DNA from: Burkholderiales bacterium
Lineage (GTDB): Bacteria; Pseudomonadota; Gammaproteobacteria; Burkholderiales; SG8-39
Assembly: GCA_027493935.1 (NCBI GenBank)
Contig: JAOSJV010000001.1
Location: 2,007,157-2,071,156, forward strand
Reading direction: 5' to 3'
DNA: 64,000 nucleotides
Positions 52,660 to 62,379 of the stretch are shown in pieces. How positions within the stretch are numbered: position 1 is the first letter of the stretch; the number at the start of each line of letters is the position of its first letter. A program made the position numbers and the translations under genes. The notes under the pieces were generated by a model, which saw only the letters and a list, made by a program, of their open reading frames with translations, ran no database searches and was not told the origin of the DNA.

Positions 52660-52941
52660 ATAGGGAGGAAGAGCGCGGTGCTTCGCGCCCTCGAAGGTAA
52701 CGAACCGGCATGGCCGATCCGTCGGGCCACTATACGGCAATCGCGCGCAGATTCAATACGACGAGGCTTTCGAGCACCACGTTCCGGTAACCGGTGCCGG
52801 ATCCGGCATCCGCGTGCAACCCGCTAAACGGGCGAGAGAATCCCTCCCGGGCGCGCACGCCCCTAGACCGGGGGGACTAGTCCGCAGGGCCTATCTCGCG
52901 CGAGTGAGCGGCCGTGCACTCGGGACAAGCACACCGAGACG

Positions 52942-53691
52942 CTAGCGGCTGTTACGCCCTGCAGCGGCGAACGGGTCCGCATCGCCGGCGAACAGTTGAT
53001 CCATGATGCCCCGCTCGCGCCGCTCGATCGTGTCGAGGAACTCGGCCGCGCCCTGCATCTGGCGGAACGCGGCGAAGCCGCCCTCGAGAAACGCGTGCAG
53101 CTCGGCGAGGCCCGCGAGCTCGGCCGGGCGGCGCATCATCTCGACCGCTCTCGCGATGAGCGGCTTGCGCGCGAGCGCGTCGAGTGCCTCGCCGATCTGC
53201 CGCACCAGCTGGATTTGCCGCTCGCGCTCGGTGCGGTTCGCGCAGCGCCGATACGCATCGGCGTAGCGCCGTTCGTCGATGCGAAGCGCGCCGTCCGCGC
53301 CGCCGCCGGCGCGCAGCGCGGCGACGAGCGCGGCGTCGAGCTGCTCGGACAGGCAATCGAGCTCCACCGCGAGCCCGAAGGTCCGCACCGCCCCGACCGG
53401 CAGCAGCCGGGTCATGCTGGGCAGGATGCGAGCGACCTCGTCGTCGCGCTCGGCGAAGTCCTTCGGCCCGTACAGCTCGTCGAGAAAGAAGCGCGCGGCG
53501 CGTCCGTAGCGCGCGCTCGCGAGCAGATCGGGATAGGTGTGCTTGAGGCGCGCCGCCTGCCACTCGCGCAGGCGCAGCCGGTCGTCGCCTGCGCGACGGC
53601 CCGCTGCGCGCAGGCCCTTCGCGCGCGCGAGATCGCTGCGGATCGCCACGGCGATCGATGCCTTTTCCCGCGACTGGAACGGCGCAACCAT
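52942..53691 (-). CDS. Conserved hypothetical protein with FFLDELYGP motif
   Basis: 249 aa from ATG 53691. Soluble and helix-rich. Contains RFFLDELYGPKDFAERD, ILPSMTRLLP, LAVELDCLSEQLDAAL, then FLEGGFAAFRQMQGAAEFL. I recall this pattern from uncharacterised proteobacterial proteins without a named domain. A TATAAT on this strand at 53701-53706 lies only 9 bp before the ATG, so the transcript may have a very short or no leader. It is followed by a good terminator, so the gene is monocistronic. Confidence 0.8.
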   Translation of the reverse strand: MVAPFQSREKASIAVAIRSDLARAKGLRAAGRRAGDDRLRLREWQAARLKHTYPDLLASARYGRAARFFLDELYGPKDFAERDDEVARILPSMTRLLPVGAVRTFGLAVELDCLSEQLDAALVAALRAGGGADGALRIDERRYADAYRRCANRTERERQIQLVRQIGEALDALARKPLIARAVEMMRRPAELAGLAELHAFLEGGFAAFRQMQGAAEFLDTIERRERGIMDQLFAGDADPFAAAGRNSR

Positions 53692-53838
53692 GCTCGGCCA
53701 ATTATAGGGATGCCGCGCGCGCACGCGCGCGGCGCGATTAGAGGACTGCCTCTACGGACCGCCGTGCGCCCTCCGCTAGAATCGCACGAGCATGCCCCGC
53801 CAGAGCGTGTCGGCCGGTTGGGGTTCTGCTTCGTGCAC

Positions 53839-54347
53839 ATGGTGACCAGACGTCGGTTCTTGCAGGTCGGCGCGGGCGCAGCCGCGGTGCTCGTGATTGC
53901 GCGGTTCGGCTACGTGCGGGCCGCATCGGGCGGGACGGCGCCGCTCGGCGCCGCCGCGCGCGGAGTGCTCGCCGCGCTCGTGCCGGTCATACTCGAGGGC
54001 GCGCTGCCCGCGGCGCCGGCGGAGCGGGTCGGGCAGGTCGCCGCGACGATCGAGCGCATCGGGCAGTCGGTCGCTGCGCTGCCGCCGCACCTGCAGTCGC
54101 GAATCGGCGGTCTCTTCGCGCTGCTCGCGTTCGCACCCGGCCGCTGGCTCGTTGCCGGCGTTCGAGCGCCGTGGGGGAAGCCTCGCGCAACGAGATCGCG
54201 GCGTTCCTCGAGCGCTGGCGGAACAGCGGCTGGCCGCCTTTGCGGCAGGGCTACCTCGCGCTGCACGAGCTTGTCCTCGCCGCACACTACGCCGACGCCG
54301 CGAGCTGGCCGGCGATCGGCTACCCGGGGCCGCCGGCGCTCGGCTGA
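53839..54347 (+). CDS. Tat-signal small subunit of a GMC oxidoreductase, one frameshift
   Basis: About 170 aa. A twin-arginine signal (MVTRRRFLQVGAGAAAVLVIA) is followed by a helical domain (GVLAALVPVILEGALP...). A base is lost near 54155-54170, after which the frame continues ASRNEIAAFLERWRNSGWPPLRQGYLAL (read in parts) and ends YPGPPALG before TGA at 54345. Size, Tat signal and linkage resemble the small subunits (gluconate 2-dehydrogenase subunit 3-like) that accompany membrane GMC dehydrogenases and carry them through Tat. The next gene starts 1 bp later. Confidence 0.75.
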
Positions 54348-54348
54348 G

Positions 54349-55972
54349 ATGTTCGCCGATCCGTTTCACGAAGGGCTCGCGCGCGGCTGGCGGGTCGTGA
54401 ACGCCGCCGGGCTCGCGCGCGACGCGGTGTTCGAGGCGGACGTCGCGATCGTCGGCAGCGGCGCGGGCGGTGGCGTAACCGCCGAGACCCTGAGCGCGGC
54501 AGGGTTCAAGGTCGTGCTGCTCGAGGAAGGGCCGCTCGCGAGCACACGCGATTTCAACATGCGCGAGGCGGATGCCTATCCGCGGCTCTACCAGGAGTCG
54601 GCCGCACGCAAGACGCGCGACGGGGCGATCACGATCCTGCAGGGCCGCTGCGTCGGCGGCTCGACCACCGTGAACTGGACCTCGAGCTTTCGCACGCCGG
54701 CCGCGACGCTCGCGCATTGGCGCGACGCCTTCGGGCTCGCCGAACTGACCGAGGCGGCGCTCGCCCCGTGGTTCGAGACGGTCGAGCGCCGGCTGTCGAT
54801 CGCGCCCTGGACCGCGCCGCCGAATGCGAATAATCGACTGCTGCGCGACGGCGCGGCGAAGCTCGGCATTGCGACGGAGGTGATCCGGCGTAACGTAAGG
54901 GGATGCCTCGATCTCGGCTACTGCGGGCTGGGCTGCCCGACCAACGCCAAGCAGTCGATGCTCGTCACGACGCTGCCGGCGGCGCTCGACCGCGGGGCGA
55001 CCCTGGTCACGCTCGCGCGCGCGCGCCGCTTCGTCCGGCGCGGCGAGCGCGTGACGTCGCTCGAGGCGGCGGCGCTCGATGCGCGCGGCATCGGCGAAAC
55101 CGCCCGGCGCGTGACGGTGATCGCGCGGCACTACGTGCTCGCCGCGGGGGGCATCGGTTCGCCTGCCGTCCTGCTGCGAAGCGGCACGCCCGATCCTTAT
55201 CGCCTGGTCGGCGCGCGCACGTTTCTGCACCCGACGGTCATCTGCGCCGCGGACATGCCCGAGGCGGTCAACGGCTACGCCGGTGCGCCCCAGGCGCTTT
55301 ATTCGGATCACTTCCTGGACGCCGTGCCGCTCGACGGGCCGATCGGCTACAAGCTCGAGGTGCCGCCGCTGCATCCGGTGCTCTTCGCGATCACGCTGCG
55401 GGGGTTCGGCACAAAGCATGCTGCACAGATGCGCTCGTTCGCCAACACGCACGCGATCATCGCCCTGCTGCGCGACGGGTTCCATCCGCAGAGCCGCGGC
55501 GGCATGGTCGGCCTGCGCGCCGACGGCTCGCCGGTGCTCGCTTATCCGATCAGCACGTTCGTCTGGGACGGAGTGCGGCGTGCCCTGCTGTCGATGGCCG
55601 AGATCCAGTTCGCCGCCGGGGCGCGCACGGTGTATCCGGTGCACGAGCAGGCGGCCGGCTACTCGAGCTGGGCGGCCGCGGAAGTCCGCAATCGAGCGGC
55701 TGCCGCTCGAGCCGCTCGCCGCGCGCGTGGTGAGCGCCCACGTGATGGGCGGTTGCGCAATGGCGGGCGACGCGCGGCGCGGCGTGGTCGATCATCGCGG
55801 CCGCCACTTCCAGCTCGAGAACCTGTCGATCCACGACGGATCGGTGTTCCCGACCAGCGTCGGTGCGAATCCGCAGCTCTCGATCTACGGACTCGCGGCG
55901 CGAAATGCCGCGCTCCTTGCACGGGCGCTTGCCAGGCCGACGCCCGCGCGTGGCGGCGGCGCCGGTCCCTGA
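54349..55972 (+). CDS. GMC-family FAD-dependent oxidoreductase, one frameshift
   Basis: About 540 aa when repaired. FAD-binding ADVAIVGSGAGGGVTAETLS near residue 30, then GRCVGGSTTVNWTSSFRTP, CGLGCPTNAKQSML, and the GMC C-terminal block SAHVMGGCAMAGD, ENLSIHDGSVFPTSVGANP with the family His and Asn. Such enzymes oxidise alcohols, sugars or sterols. An extra base near 55680 shifts the frame (expected AAIERLPLEPLAARVVSAH). It has no signal of its own and probably rides through Tat with the preceding protein. No cytochrome subunit is seen nearby. Confidence 0.85.
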
Positions 55973-55982
55973 GCAGCGGCCG

Positions 55983-56949
55983 ATGGGTGCGGTCGCCGGC
56001 GGATACCTGGTCGTACTAGCCGCGACGCTTGCTGCGGGTGCGGTCGTGGCGCGGCTCGCTGGCGGCGACGAAGCTTCGATTGCGCTCGTCGTCGGCGCGA
56101 TGGGCGGAGCCGTGCTCGGCGTCGCCGGCACGGTCGTCGCGATCACCTACCTTGTCTCGCGGCGCTACGCGAGCACCCCGCCCGCGGAGCTTGCGATTGG
56201 GCCGATCTCGCTCGGCTGGTCGATACTGCGCGAGCTGGCGGCGCATGTCGTGGTCTTCTGTGTGCTGGTGCCGTTCGAGGCGGTTTGGATGCGACGCACC
56301 ACGGCGCCGTGCGCGGCCGCGCGGGGCGACCCGGTGGTGCTGGTCCACGGCTACCTTTGCAGCGCGGGCGCCTGGCTGCGTTTCGCGCGCCGGCTGCGTG
56401 CACGCGGCTTTGCCACGCACGCGGTGAGCGTTGTCCCGGCGTTCGGCAGCATCGACGCGATTGCGGGAAGCGCTCGCGCGCGAGATCGAGTCGATCTGCA
56501 CGGCGACCGGCGCCGAGCGGGTGAGCCTCGTGTCGCACAGCATGGGCGGGCTGGTGTGCCGCGCCTACCTGCGCGGGCACGGGGTGCGGCGCGTCGCGCG
56601 GCTGGTGACCGTCGGCGCGCCGCATGCCGGCACGCGCGTCGCGCGGATCGGTTTGGGCGCCAATGCGCGCCAGATGGCGCCCGGGAGCGCGTGGCTGGCC
56701 GAGCTCGCCGGGCACGAAGCGCGCGCGCTCTCTCTCGGCGCGCTGCCGCCCGCGGTCGCGTTCTTCAGCTATCACGACAACTACGTCGCGCCGCAGGTCT
56801 CGGGGCGGCTGGAATGGGCGCGCAACGTGCCCCTCGGCGGCTCCGGGCACGTCGAGATGTATCTCTCGGCGCACCTGGCCGACAGAGTGGCCGTCGCGCT
56901 CGCCGGAGAGCGCGCGACCCTGAGGACCGCGCCGATCAGAGCAGCTTGA
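55983..56949 (+). CDS. Membrane-anchored alpha/beta-hydrolase (lipase/esterase), one frameshift
   Basis: About 320 aa. Three hydrophobic N-terminal segments (about 4-22, 33-58 and 75-100), then the hydrolase core VVLVHGYLCSAGAWL with the oxyanion HG, the nucleophile elbow SLVSHSMGGLVCRAYL (Ser in SHSMGG), and a late GGSGHVEMYLS with the likely catalytic His. An extra G near 56465-56467 breaks the frame before the nucleophile. Resembles PGAP1/triacylglycerol lipase-type proteins. The substrate is unknown. It starts 10 bp after the GMC gene. Confidence 0.82.
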
Positions 56950-57400
56950 GCACCTCCTCGCCGTGCTCGCGCGTGTCGGGGTGGTCGATGACGTGGGCGA
57001 TGCGGCCTTGCTCGTCGATGATGAAGGTGACGCGCTCATAGGCGCCGACGACCGCGCGCGCAAGCCCGAAGAGCCCCGAGCCGAGTACGCCGTATGCTTT
57101 GGCGACGGCATTGTCGGTGTCGGCGAGGAGCGGGAAGTTGAGCCCGTACCTGCCGGCGAATCGCTGCTTCGAGGCCGCGTCCTGCGCCGAGACGCCGAGG
57201 ATGGCCGCGCCCCTGGCCGCGATCTCGGCATTATGGTCGCGCAGGCTGCAGGCCTGGGCGGTGCAGCCCGGGGTGTCGTCCCTCGGGTAGAAGTACAGCA
57301 CCAGCTTGCGCCCGCGGAAGTCGGCGAGCTTCACGCGCTTGCCTTCGCCGGTCGCGCCGGCGAAGTCCGGTGCCCTTTCGCCGGGTTGCGGCCGCTTCAT
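56936..57400 (-). CDS. bcp: Peroxiredoxin, Bcp/PrxQ type
   Basis: 154 aa thiol peroxidase. It begins MKRPQPGERAPDFAGATGEG and has the active-site block YPRDDTPGCTAQACSLRD, with peroxidatic Cys in PGCT and resolving Cys five residues later, as in atypical 2-Cys Bcp. It ends HGEEVLKLL. ATG 57400 lies 1 bp from the stop of the fatty acyl-CoA reductase gene upstream, so the two are likely cotranscribed. The 3' end overlaps the esterase by 14 bp. Confidence 0.93.
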   Translation of the reverse strand: MKRPQPGERAPDFAGATGEGKRVKLADFRGRKLVLYFYPRDDTPGCTAQACSLRDHNAEIAARGAAILGVSAQDAASKQRFAGRYGLNFPLLADTDNAVAKAYGVLGSGLFGLARAVVGAYERVTFIIDEQGRIAHVIDHPDTREHGEEVLKLL

Positions 57401-57401
57401 G

Positions 57402-59389
57402 TCAGAAGTGAATCCCGCGCATGAGGTTGGAAAGGGCGATCATGTCGGGGCTCGGTGCCTGCGCCTCGCCCTCGGGCTGATGGCGCGCCGCGGCCGAGTC
57501 CGGGAACATGCGGAACGCGGTGTTCATGATGATCTGCGCGACCCGCGGGGCGAGCGCGTGCAGCACCTGGCCGAACACGCCGAGCCGCGTCGCGATGCGG
57601 GCCGGACGCGTGACGATCGCCTCGACCACCAGTTCTGCCGCCTCCTCCGGCGAGAGCGTCGGCACGTGCTGGTAGACCCGGGTCGGGGCGATCATCGGCG
57701 TGCGCACGAGCGGCATGTTGATAGTGGTGAATTCGATGCCCACGTCGGCGAACTCCGACGAGGCGCAGCGGCCGAACGCCTCGAGGGCGGCCTTGGAGGC
57801 GACGTACGCCGAGAAGCGCGGGGCGTTCGTGAGCACGCCGATCGAGGAGATGTTGATCACGTGACCCTTGCGCTTGGCGATCATTCCCGGCAGCAGGCCC
57901 ATGGTCAGGCGCACCGCGCCGAAGTAGTTGATCGCCATGGTGCGCTCGAAGTCGTGGAAGCGGTCGAACGAGCTCTCGATCGCGCGCCGGATCGAGCGCC
58001 CCGCGTTGTTGATCAGGATGTCGACGCCGCCGTGCTCGGCGGCGAGCTTCGCGACCAGCGCGTCGCACTGCGCGTAGTCGGCGATGTCCGCCTGGTAGGT
58101 GGCGAGCGCGTGGCCCTCCGCCTCGATCGCCCGCTTCGCCTCGGCAAGCTTTTCGGCATCGCGCGCGCAGATCACGGTCGTTGCCCCGGCGGCGGCGATC
58201 TTGTGCGCGACCGCGAGCCCGATGCCCGAGGAGCCGCCGGTGACGAGCACGACCTTGCCCGACACCTGGCCGCGCAGCTGCGGTCGATGCTGAGCGCCGG
58301 GTCGAGGTGGCGCTCCCAGTAGTCCCACAGGCGCCAGGCGTAGTCCTCCAGCCGCGGCACCGCAATGCCGCTGCCTTTCAGCGCGGCCTGGGCCTCGCGG
58401 CAGTCGAAGCGGGTCGGGTAGTTGACGAAGGTGAGGATGTCCTCGGGCAGCCCGAGGTCCTTCATCACGGCGTTGCGGATGCGCCGCACCGGCGTGAGGG
58501 ACAGCAGGCCCTTCTTGACGCTCTTCGGCACGAAGCCGAGCAGCGCCGCATTGACGCGCATCGCCATCGCCGGTGCATGCGCCGACCGCGCGAAGACGTT
58601 CAAAACGTCGCCGACGCGATAGGGTGTCGGATCGACGAGGTGAAAGCACTTGCCGTCCTTGCCGCGCAGGTGCGCGATGTGGTCGAGCGCGTCGACCACG
58701 AAGTCGACCGGCACGATGTTGATCCGGCCGCCCTCCAGTCCCACCGTCGGCAGCCACGGCGGCAGGATCTGCCGCATGCGCTGGATCAACTTGAAGAAGT
58801 AGTATGGGCCGTCGATCTTGTCCATCTCGCCGGTGCACGAGTCGCCGACGACGATGCCGGGCCGGTATACGCGCCAGGGCGCTTGGCACTCCTCGCGCAC
58901 GATACGCTCGGCGTCGTGCTTGGTCTTGAAATAGGGATGGTCGAGGTACTCGGCCTCCTCGAACATGTCCTCCCGGAAGACTCCCTCGTAGAGGCCGGCG
59001 GCGGCGATCGAACTCACGTGATGGAAGCACGCGGCGCCGATCTCGCCGGCGAAGGCGACCGCATTGCGCGTGCCGTCGATGTTCGCCCGCTCCTGCGAGG
59101 CGGCGTCGGCGGCGAGGTCGTAGACGGCGGCGAGATGGAAGAAGTGCTTGATGCGCCGCTGGAGGCGCTCGCGCATCGCCTTGGCGACGCCGAGCCCGGG
59201 CTGCGTCAGATCGCCCGGAATCGGCACCGCGCGCGTCCTGTCGACGCCCCAGTGCTCGATCAGCTCGGCCGCCTTGCGGGCGGAAGCCTCGCGTACGAGG
59301 AAGTAGACCACCGAGCCCTTGCGCGCGAGCAGCTTGGCGACCAGGCGCCGGCCGATGAACCCGGTCGCGCCGGTGACGAAGTAGTGCAT
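57402..59389 (-). CDS. Fatty acyl-CoA reductase (two SDR domains, Maqu_2507 type), one frameshift
   Basis: About 662 aa when repaired, the length of the Marinobacter alcohol-forming fatty acyl-CoA reductase as I remember it. The N-terminal extended SDR has TGATGFIGRRLVAKLLA, FHHVSSIAAAGL, YFKTKHDAER and RINIVPVDFVVDALDHIAHL. The C-terminal classical SDR has VTGGSSGIGLAVA, INNAGRSIRR, NISSIGVLTNAPRFSAYVAS and ATRLGVFGQVLHALAP. Long stretches match that family from memory. It reduces acyl-CoA or aldehyde to fatty alcohol with NADPH. A base is lost near 58281 at the domain junction (expected DRQLRGQVSGKVVLVTGG). GAGGAGG precedes ATG 59389. Confidence 0.88.
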
Positions 59390-59658
59390 CGGGATCCTCC
59401 TCGGGCTCGTGGAGTAAAGCGTGCGCGGGCCGCGCGGTCCGTGCCGCGGCGATTATAGTCTCGCGGCACGCGCCGGCCGAACGGCGGCGCGCCGCCGCAA
59501 CGGAGATCCGTGAGAACCTGCCCCAGAGTGCGCGTCCGGTCGCGAAAGAGCGGATCTGCGTGGCCTGGGCGGAATGGAAGGCGCCCACCCCTTGCCTTCC
59601 CAACCGGCCCTCGTGAATCCCGTGCTTCGCGACCGCGTTTGTATTCCTCAGATCGGTT

Positions 59659-59676
59659 CTAGAGTGCACGCTCTAG
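59659..59676. promoter_or_regulatory. Palindromic operator-like site upstream of the phasin gene
   Basis: CTAGAG-TGCACG-CTCTAG, with perfect 6-bp arms, 74 bp before the phasin start in the 360-bp divergent gap between the acyl-CoA reductase and phasin genes. The spacing suits a dimeric regulator, and the TetR encoded at 61.7 kb is a candidate. Nothing else in 59390-59749 is recognised. Confidence 0.4.
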
Positions 59677-59749
59677 CGGCGGCGCTTAGACTGTCCGAAC
59701 TAGGGCGGAGTTGGCGGCCCGCGAGGGCGCATCGACGAGAAGGGAGGCC

Positions 59750-60301
59750 ATGATGGGCAGGAAGCTGAGGAAGCTCGCCAAGCGCTCCGGCACGGCGGCC
59801 GGCGACAGCGATCTCGCGCAGACGGTGCGCGATTCGGCGCATCAGATCTGGCTCGCCGGCCTCGGGGCCTGGGGCAAGACCCGCGCGGAGGGCGCCAAAG
59901 TGTTCAACGCGCTGGTGCGCGAAGGCAAGGGCATCGAGTCGCACACGCGCAAGCTCGCCGGCGCGCGAGTCGAAATGGTCACGGGCCAAGTGGGCAAAGC
60001 GGCCTCGGAAGCGCAGGCGCGCGCGAGCGCAACGTGGGACAAGCTGGAGCAGGTGTTCGAGCAGCGGGTGGCGCGCGCGCTGCATCGCCTCGGCGTGCCG
60101 ACCAGCAAGGAGATCGAGGCGCTCACGCGCCGCGTGGAAGCGCTGACCGCGAGCGTCGAGAGAATTGGCCGCGCACCGGAACTGCGGCCGAAGAAGAGCA
60201 GGGCGGCCAGCGGCAAGCCGCGCAAGGCGGGTGCAAAGCGGCGCAGTGGGGCCAAGCGCGCGGGGCCCGCTCCGGCTGCACCATCTTCGGAGGCGCAATA
60301 A
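59750..60301 (+). CDS. Phasin, PhaF/PhaI-type polyhydroxyalkanoate granule protein
   Basis: 183 aa. The phasin domain has HQIWLAGLGAWGKTRAEGAKVFNALVREGKG, a long amphipathic helix, and LGVPTSKEIEALTRRVEALTASV, a leucine-zipper-like coiled coil seen in PhaF. The C-terminal about 35 residues are rich in Lys, Ala and Arg, like the histone-H1-like DNA-binding tail of PhaF but much shorter. It coats PHA granules and may tether them to DNA. ATG 59750 is preceded by AAGGGAGG. Confidence 0.88.
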   Translation: MMGRKLRKLAKRSGTAAGDSDLAQTVRDSAHQIWLAGLGAWGKTRAEGAKVFNALVREGKGIESHTRKLAGARVEMVTGQVGKAASEAQARASATWDKLEQVFEQRVARALHRLGVPTSKEIEALTRRVEALTASVERIGRAPELRPKKSRAASGKPRKAGAKRRSGAKRAGPAPAAPSSEAQ

Positions 60302-60341
60302 CCGCGTGCGCCGCAGCGCCGGCCGGCGCCCGCACCGAGCC

Positions 60342-61634
60342 ATGACTGCGCGCTCCGGGTCCGGGCGCCGTGAGGCGCGGCTGCGCGTCGCGCGCCGCCG
60401 CGGACCGGCGGGCAGCGCCGGCCGGCCGCGCGTCGGCCTCGCGCTGGCGGGGGGCGGGCCGCTCGGCGCGGTCTACGAGCTCGGCACCCTCGCCGCGCTG
60501 TCGGAGGCGCTGGCAGGCATCGATTTCAACGCGCTCGACGTCTACGTGGGCGTGAGCGCGGGCAGCTTCATCGCGGCCGGCCTCGCGAACGGCGTCACGC
60601 CGGGGGAAATGTGCCGGATGTTCGTCGAGAGCGACGCGCACGAACAACCGTTCGATCCGTCGGTGCTGCTGCGCCCGGCGCTGCGCGAGTACGCCAGGCG
60701 CATCGCTGCCGTTCCGCCGGTGCTGCTCGATGTGGCGTGGTCCTACCTCAGCAATCCGTTCGCCTACGGCACCCTCGCGCCGCTCGCCCGCCTCGGGCGG
60801 GCGATTCCGACCGGCATCTTCGACAACCAGGCGATCCACCGCTTCCTCGGTCGCGCGTTCGCCGAGCCCGGACGGACCAACGATTTCAGGAAGCTCGCGC
60901 ACGAGTTGTATCTGATCGCGACCGATCTCGACAGCGGCGCCTCGGTGCAGTTCGGCGCGCCCGGCCACGACGACGTCCCGATCTCGCTTGCGGTGCAGGC
61001 GAGCGCCGCGCTGCCCGGTGTGTTCCCGCCGGTCGAGATCGGCGGCCGCTGTTACGTCGACGGCGCGCTGAAGAAGACGCTGCATGCGTCGGTTGCGCTC
61101 GCGCGGGGCGCCGGGCTCGTGCTCGGCATCAACCCGCTCGTCCCGTTCGACGCGCATCTGCCGCGCCCCACCGGCGGCCGTCCGGAGAAGCTCGTCGAGG
61201 GCGGGCTGCCGGCGGTGCTCGCGCAGACGTTCCGCGCGATCATCCATTCGCGCATGCAGGTCGGCATGCGGCGCTACGAGACCGAGTATCCCGATTCCGA
61301 CATCGTCCTGTTCGAGCCGAACCGCAACGACGCCGAAATGTTCTTCACCAACATCTTCAGCTACGCGAGCCGCCGCAGGCTCGCCGAGCATGCCTACCAG
61401 AAGACGCGCAAGGAGCTGCTCGAGCGGCGCCATGCGCTTGCGCCGGTGCTGGCGCGACATGGCATCGCGATCCGTGTCGATGTGCTGACCGACTCGCACC
61501 GGCATCTCGTCAAGCGGCACGCCCCGCACAAGGCGCCGATCGCGGCCAAGGCCGCGGCCGACCGGCTCACGCACTGCCTCGACGATCTCGCGCGCTGGGT
61601 CGCGCTGGCGCCGGCCGCGCGACGCCCTGGCTGA
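60342..61634 (+). CDS. Patatin-like phospholipase
   Basis: 430 aa. The patatin fold has the oxyanion motif LALAGGGPLGAVYELG, the GxSxG nucleophile elbow VYVGVSAGSFIAAGL (Ser in GVSAGS), and the catalytic Asp in CYVDGALKKTLHASV. The basic N-terminal 30 residues are not conserved. It hydrolyses acyl esters of phospholipids or neutral lipids, and its place beside the phasin and wax-ester genes suggests lipid-inclusion turnover. It starts 40 bp after the phasin stop. Confidence 0.9.
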   Translation: MTARSGSGRREARLRVARRRGPAGSAGRPRVGLALAGGGPLGAVYELGTLAALSEALAGIDFNALDVYVGVSAGSFIAAGLANGVTPGEMCRMFVESDAHEQPFDPSVLLRPALREYARRIAAVPPVLLDVAWSYLSNPFAYGTLAPLARLGRAIPTGIFDNQAIHRFLGRAFAEPGRTNDFRKLAHELYLIATDLDSGASVQFGAPGHDDVPISLAVQASAALPGVFPPVEIGGRCYVDGALKKTLHASVALARGAGLVLGINPLVPFDAHLPRPTGGRPEKLVEGGLPAVLAQTFRAIIHSRMQVGMRRYETEYPDSDIVLFEPNRNDAEMFFTNIFSYASRRRLAEHAYQKTRKELLERRHALAPVLARHGIAIRVDVLTDSHRHLVKRHAPHKAPIAAKAAADRLTHCLDDLARWVALAPAARRPG

Positions 61635-61700
61635 GGGCGGCGCGGATGCTATCCTCGGCGCGCCGCGCCCCGGCGCGGTCTGCGCAGAGCCTCGGAGCCG

Positions 61701-62348
61701 ATGCAGCCCAAACCGAAGAGACGCACCCGCGAGCGGATCGTCGAGACGTCGCTCCGCCTGTTCAACGAGTTCGGCGAGCCGAACGTCACAACCACGGTGA
61801 TCGCCGACGAGCTGGGTATCAGCCCGGGCAACCTCTACTACCACTTCCGCAGCAAGGACGAGATCACCAACACGATATTCCGCCAGTTCGAGCGCGAGAT
61901 CGACGCGCTGCTCGACGCCCCGGGGCGGCGGACTGCCACGATCGAGGACCTGTGGCTGTTCCTGCACCTGATGTTCGAGGCGATCTGGCGCTACCGCTTC
62001 CTGTACCGGGACCTGAACGACCTGCTGTCGCGCAACAGGCTGCTGGAGGTGCACTTCAAGCGCATCCTCGAGCGCAAGGTTGCCGCGGCGACGCTGCTTT
62101 GCGGCGCGCTCGCCCAGGCCGGAGAGCTGAGCGCGAGGCCGGACGAGATCGAGACGCTTGCGCGCAACATGGTGGTCGTGATCACCTACTGGCTCTCGTT
62201 CGAGTACGTGCGCAATCCGCGCGACCCGCAGGCGGGGCCGATCGCGGCCCGCGGCGCGCACCAGGTCATGGCGTTGCTCGCGCCGTTCCTGCTCGGCGCG
62301 TCGCGCGCGCTGGTGGAGCGCCTCGCGCGCGAGTACCTGCCCGAATGA
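61701..62348 (+). CDS. TetR-family transcriptional regulator
   Basis: 215 aa. An N-terminal HTH (about 8-55) with RERIVETSLRLFNEFGEPNV and IADELGISPGNLYYHFRSKDEI, then an all-helical ligand-binding domain (WLFLHLMFEAIWRYRFLYRDLNDLL). The GISPGNLYYHF helix and the downstream FLYRDL are typical of TetR proteins linked to fatty-acid genes. It probably regulates the surrounding lipid genes, possibly through the palindrome at 59659, though that is inference. Confidence 0.9.
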   Translation: MQPKPKRRTRERIVETSLRLFNEFGEPNVTTTVIADELGISPGNLYYHFRSKDEITNTIFRQFEREIDALLDAPGRRTATIEDLWLFLHLMFEAIWRYRFLYRDLNDLLSRNRLLEVHFKRILERKVAAATLLCGALAQAGELSARPDEIETLARNMVVVITYWLSFEYVRNPRDPQAGPIAARGAHQVMALLAPFLLGASRALVERLAREYLPE

Positions 62349-62379
62349 GGCGGACATCGGCAACCGGGAGGAGCGAGCG

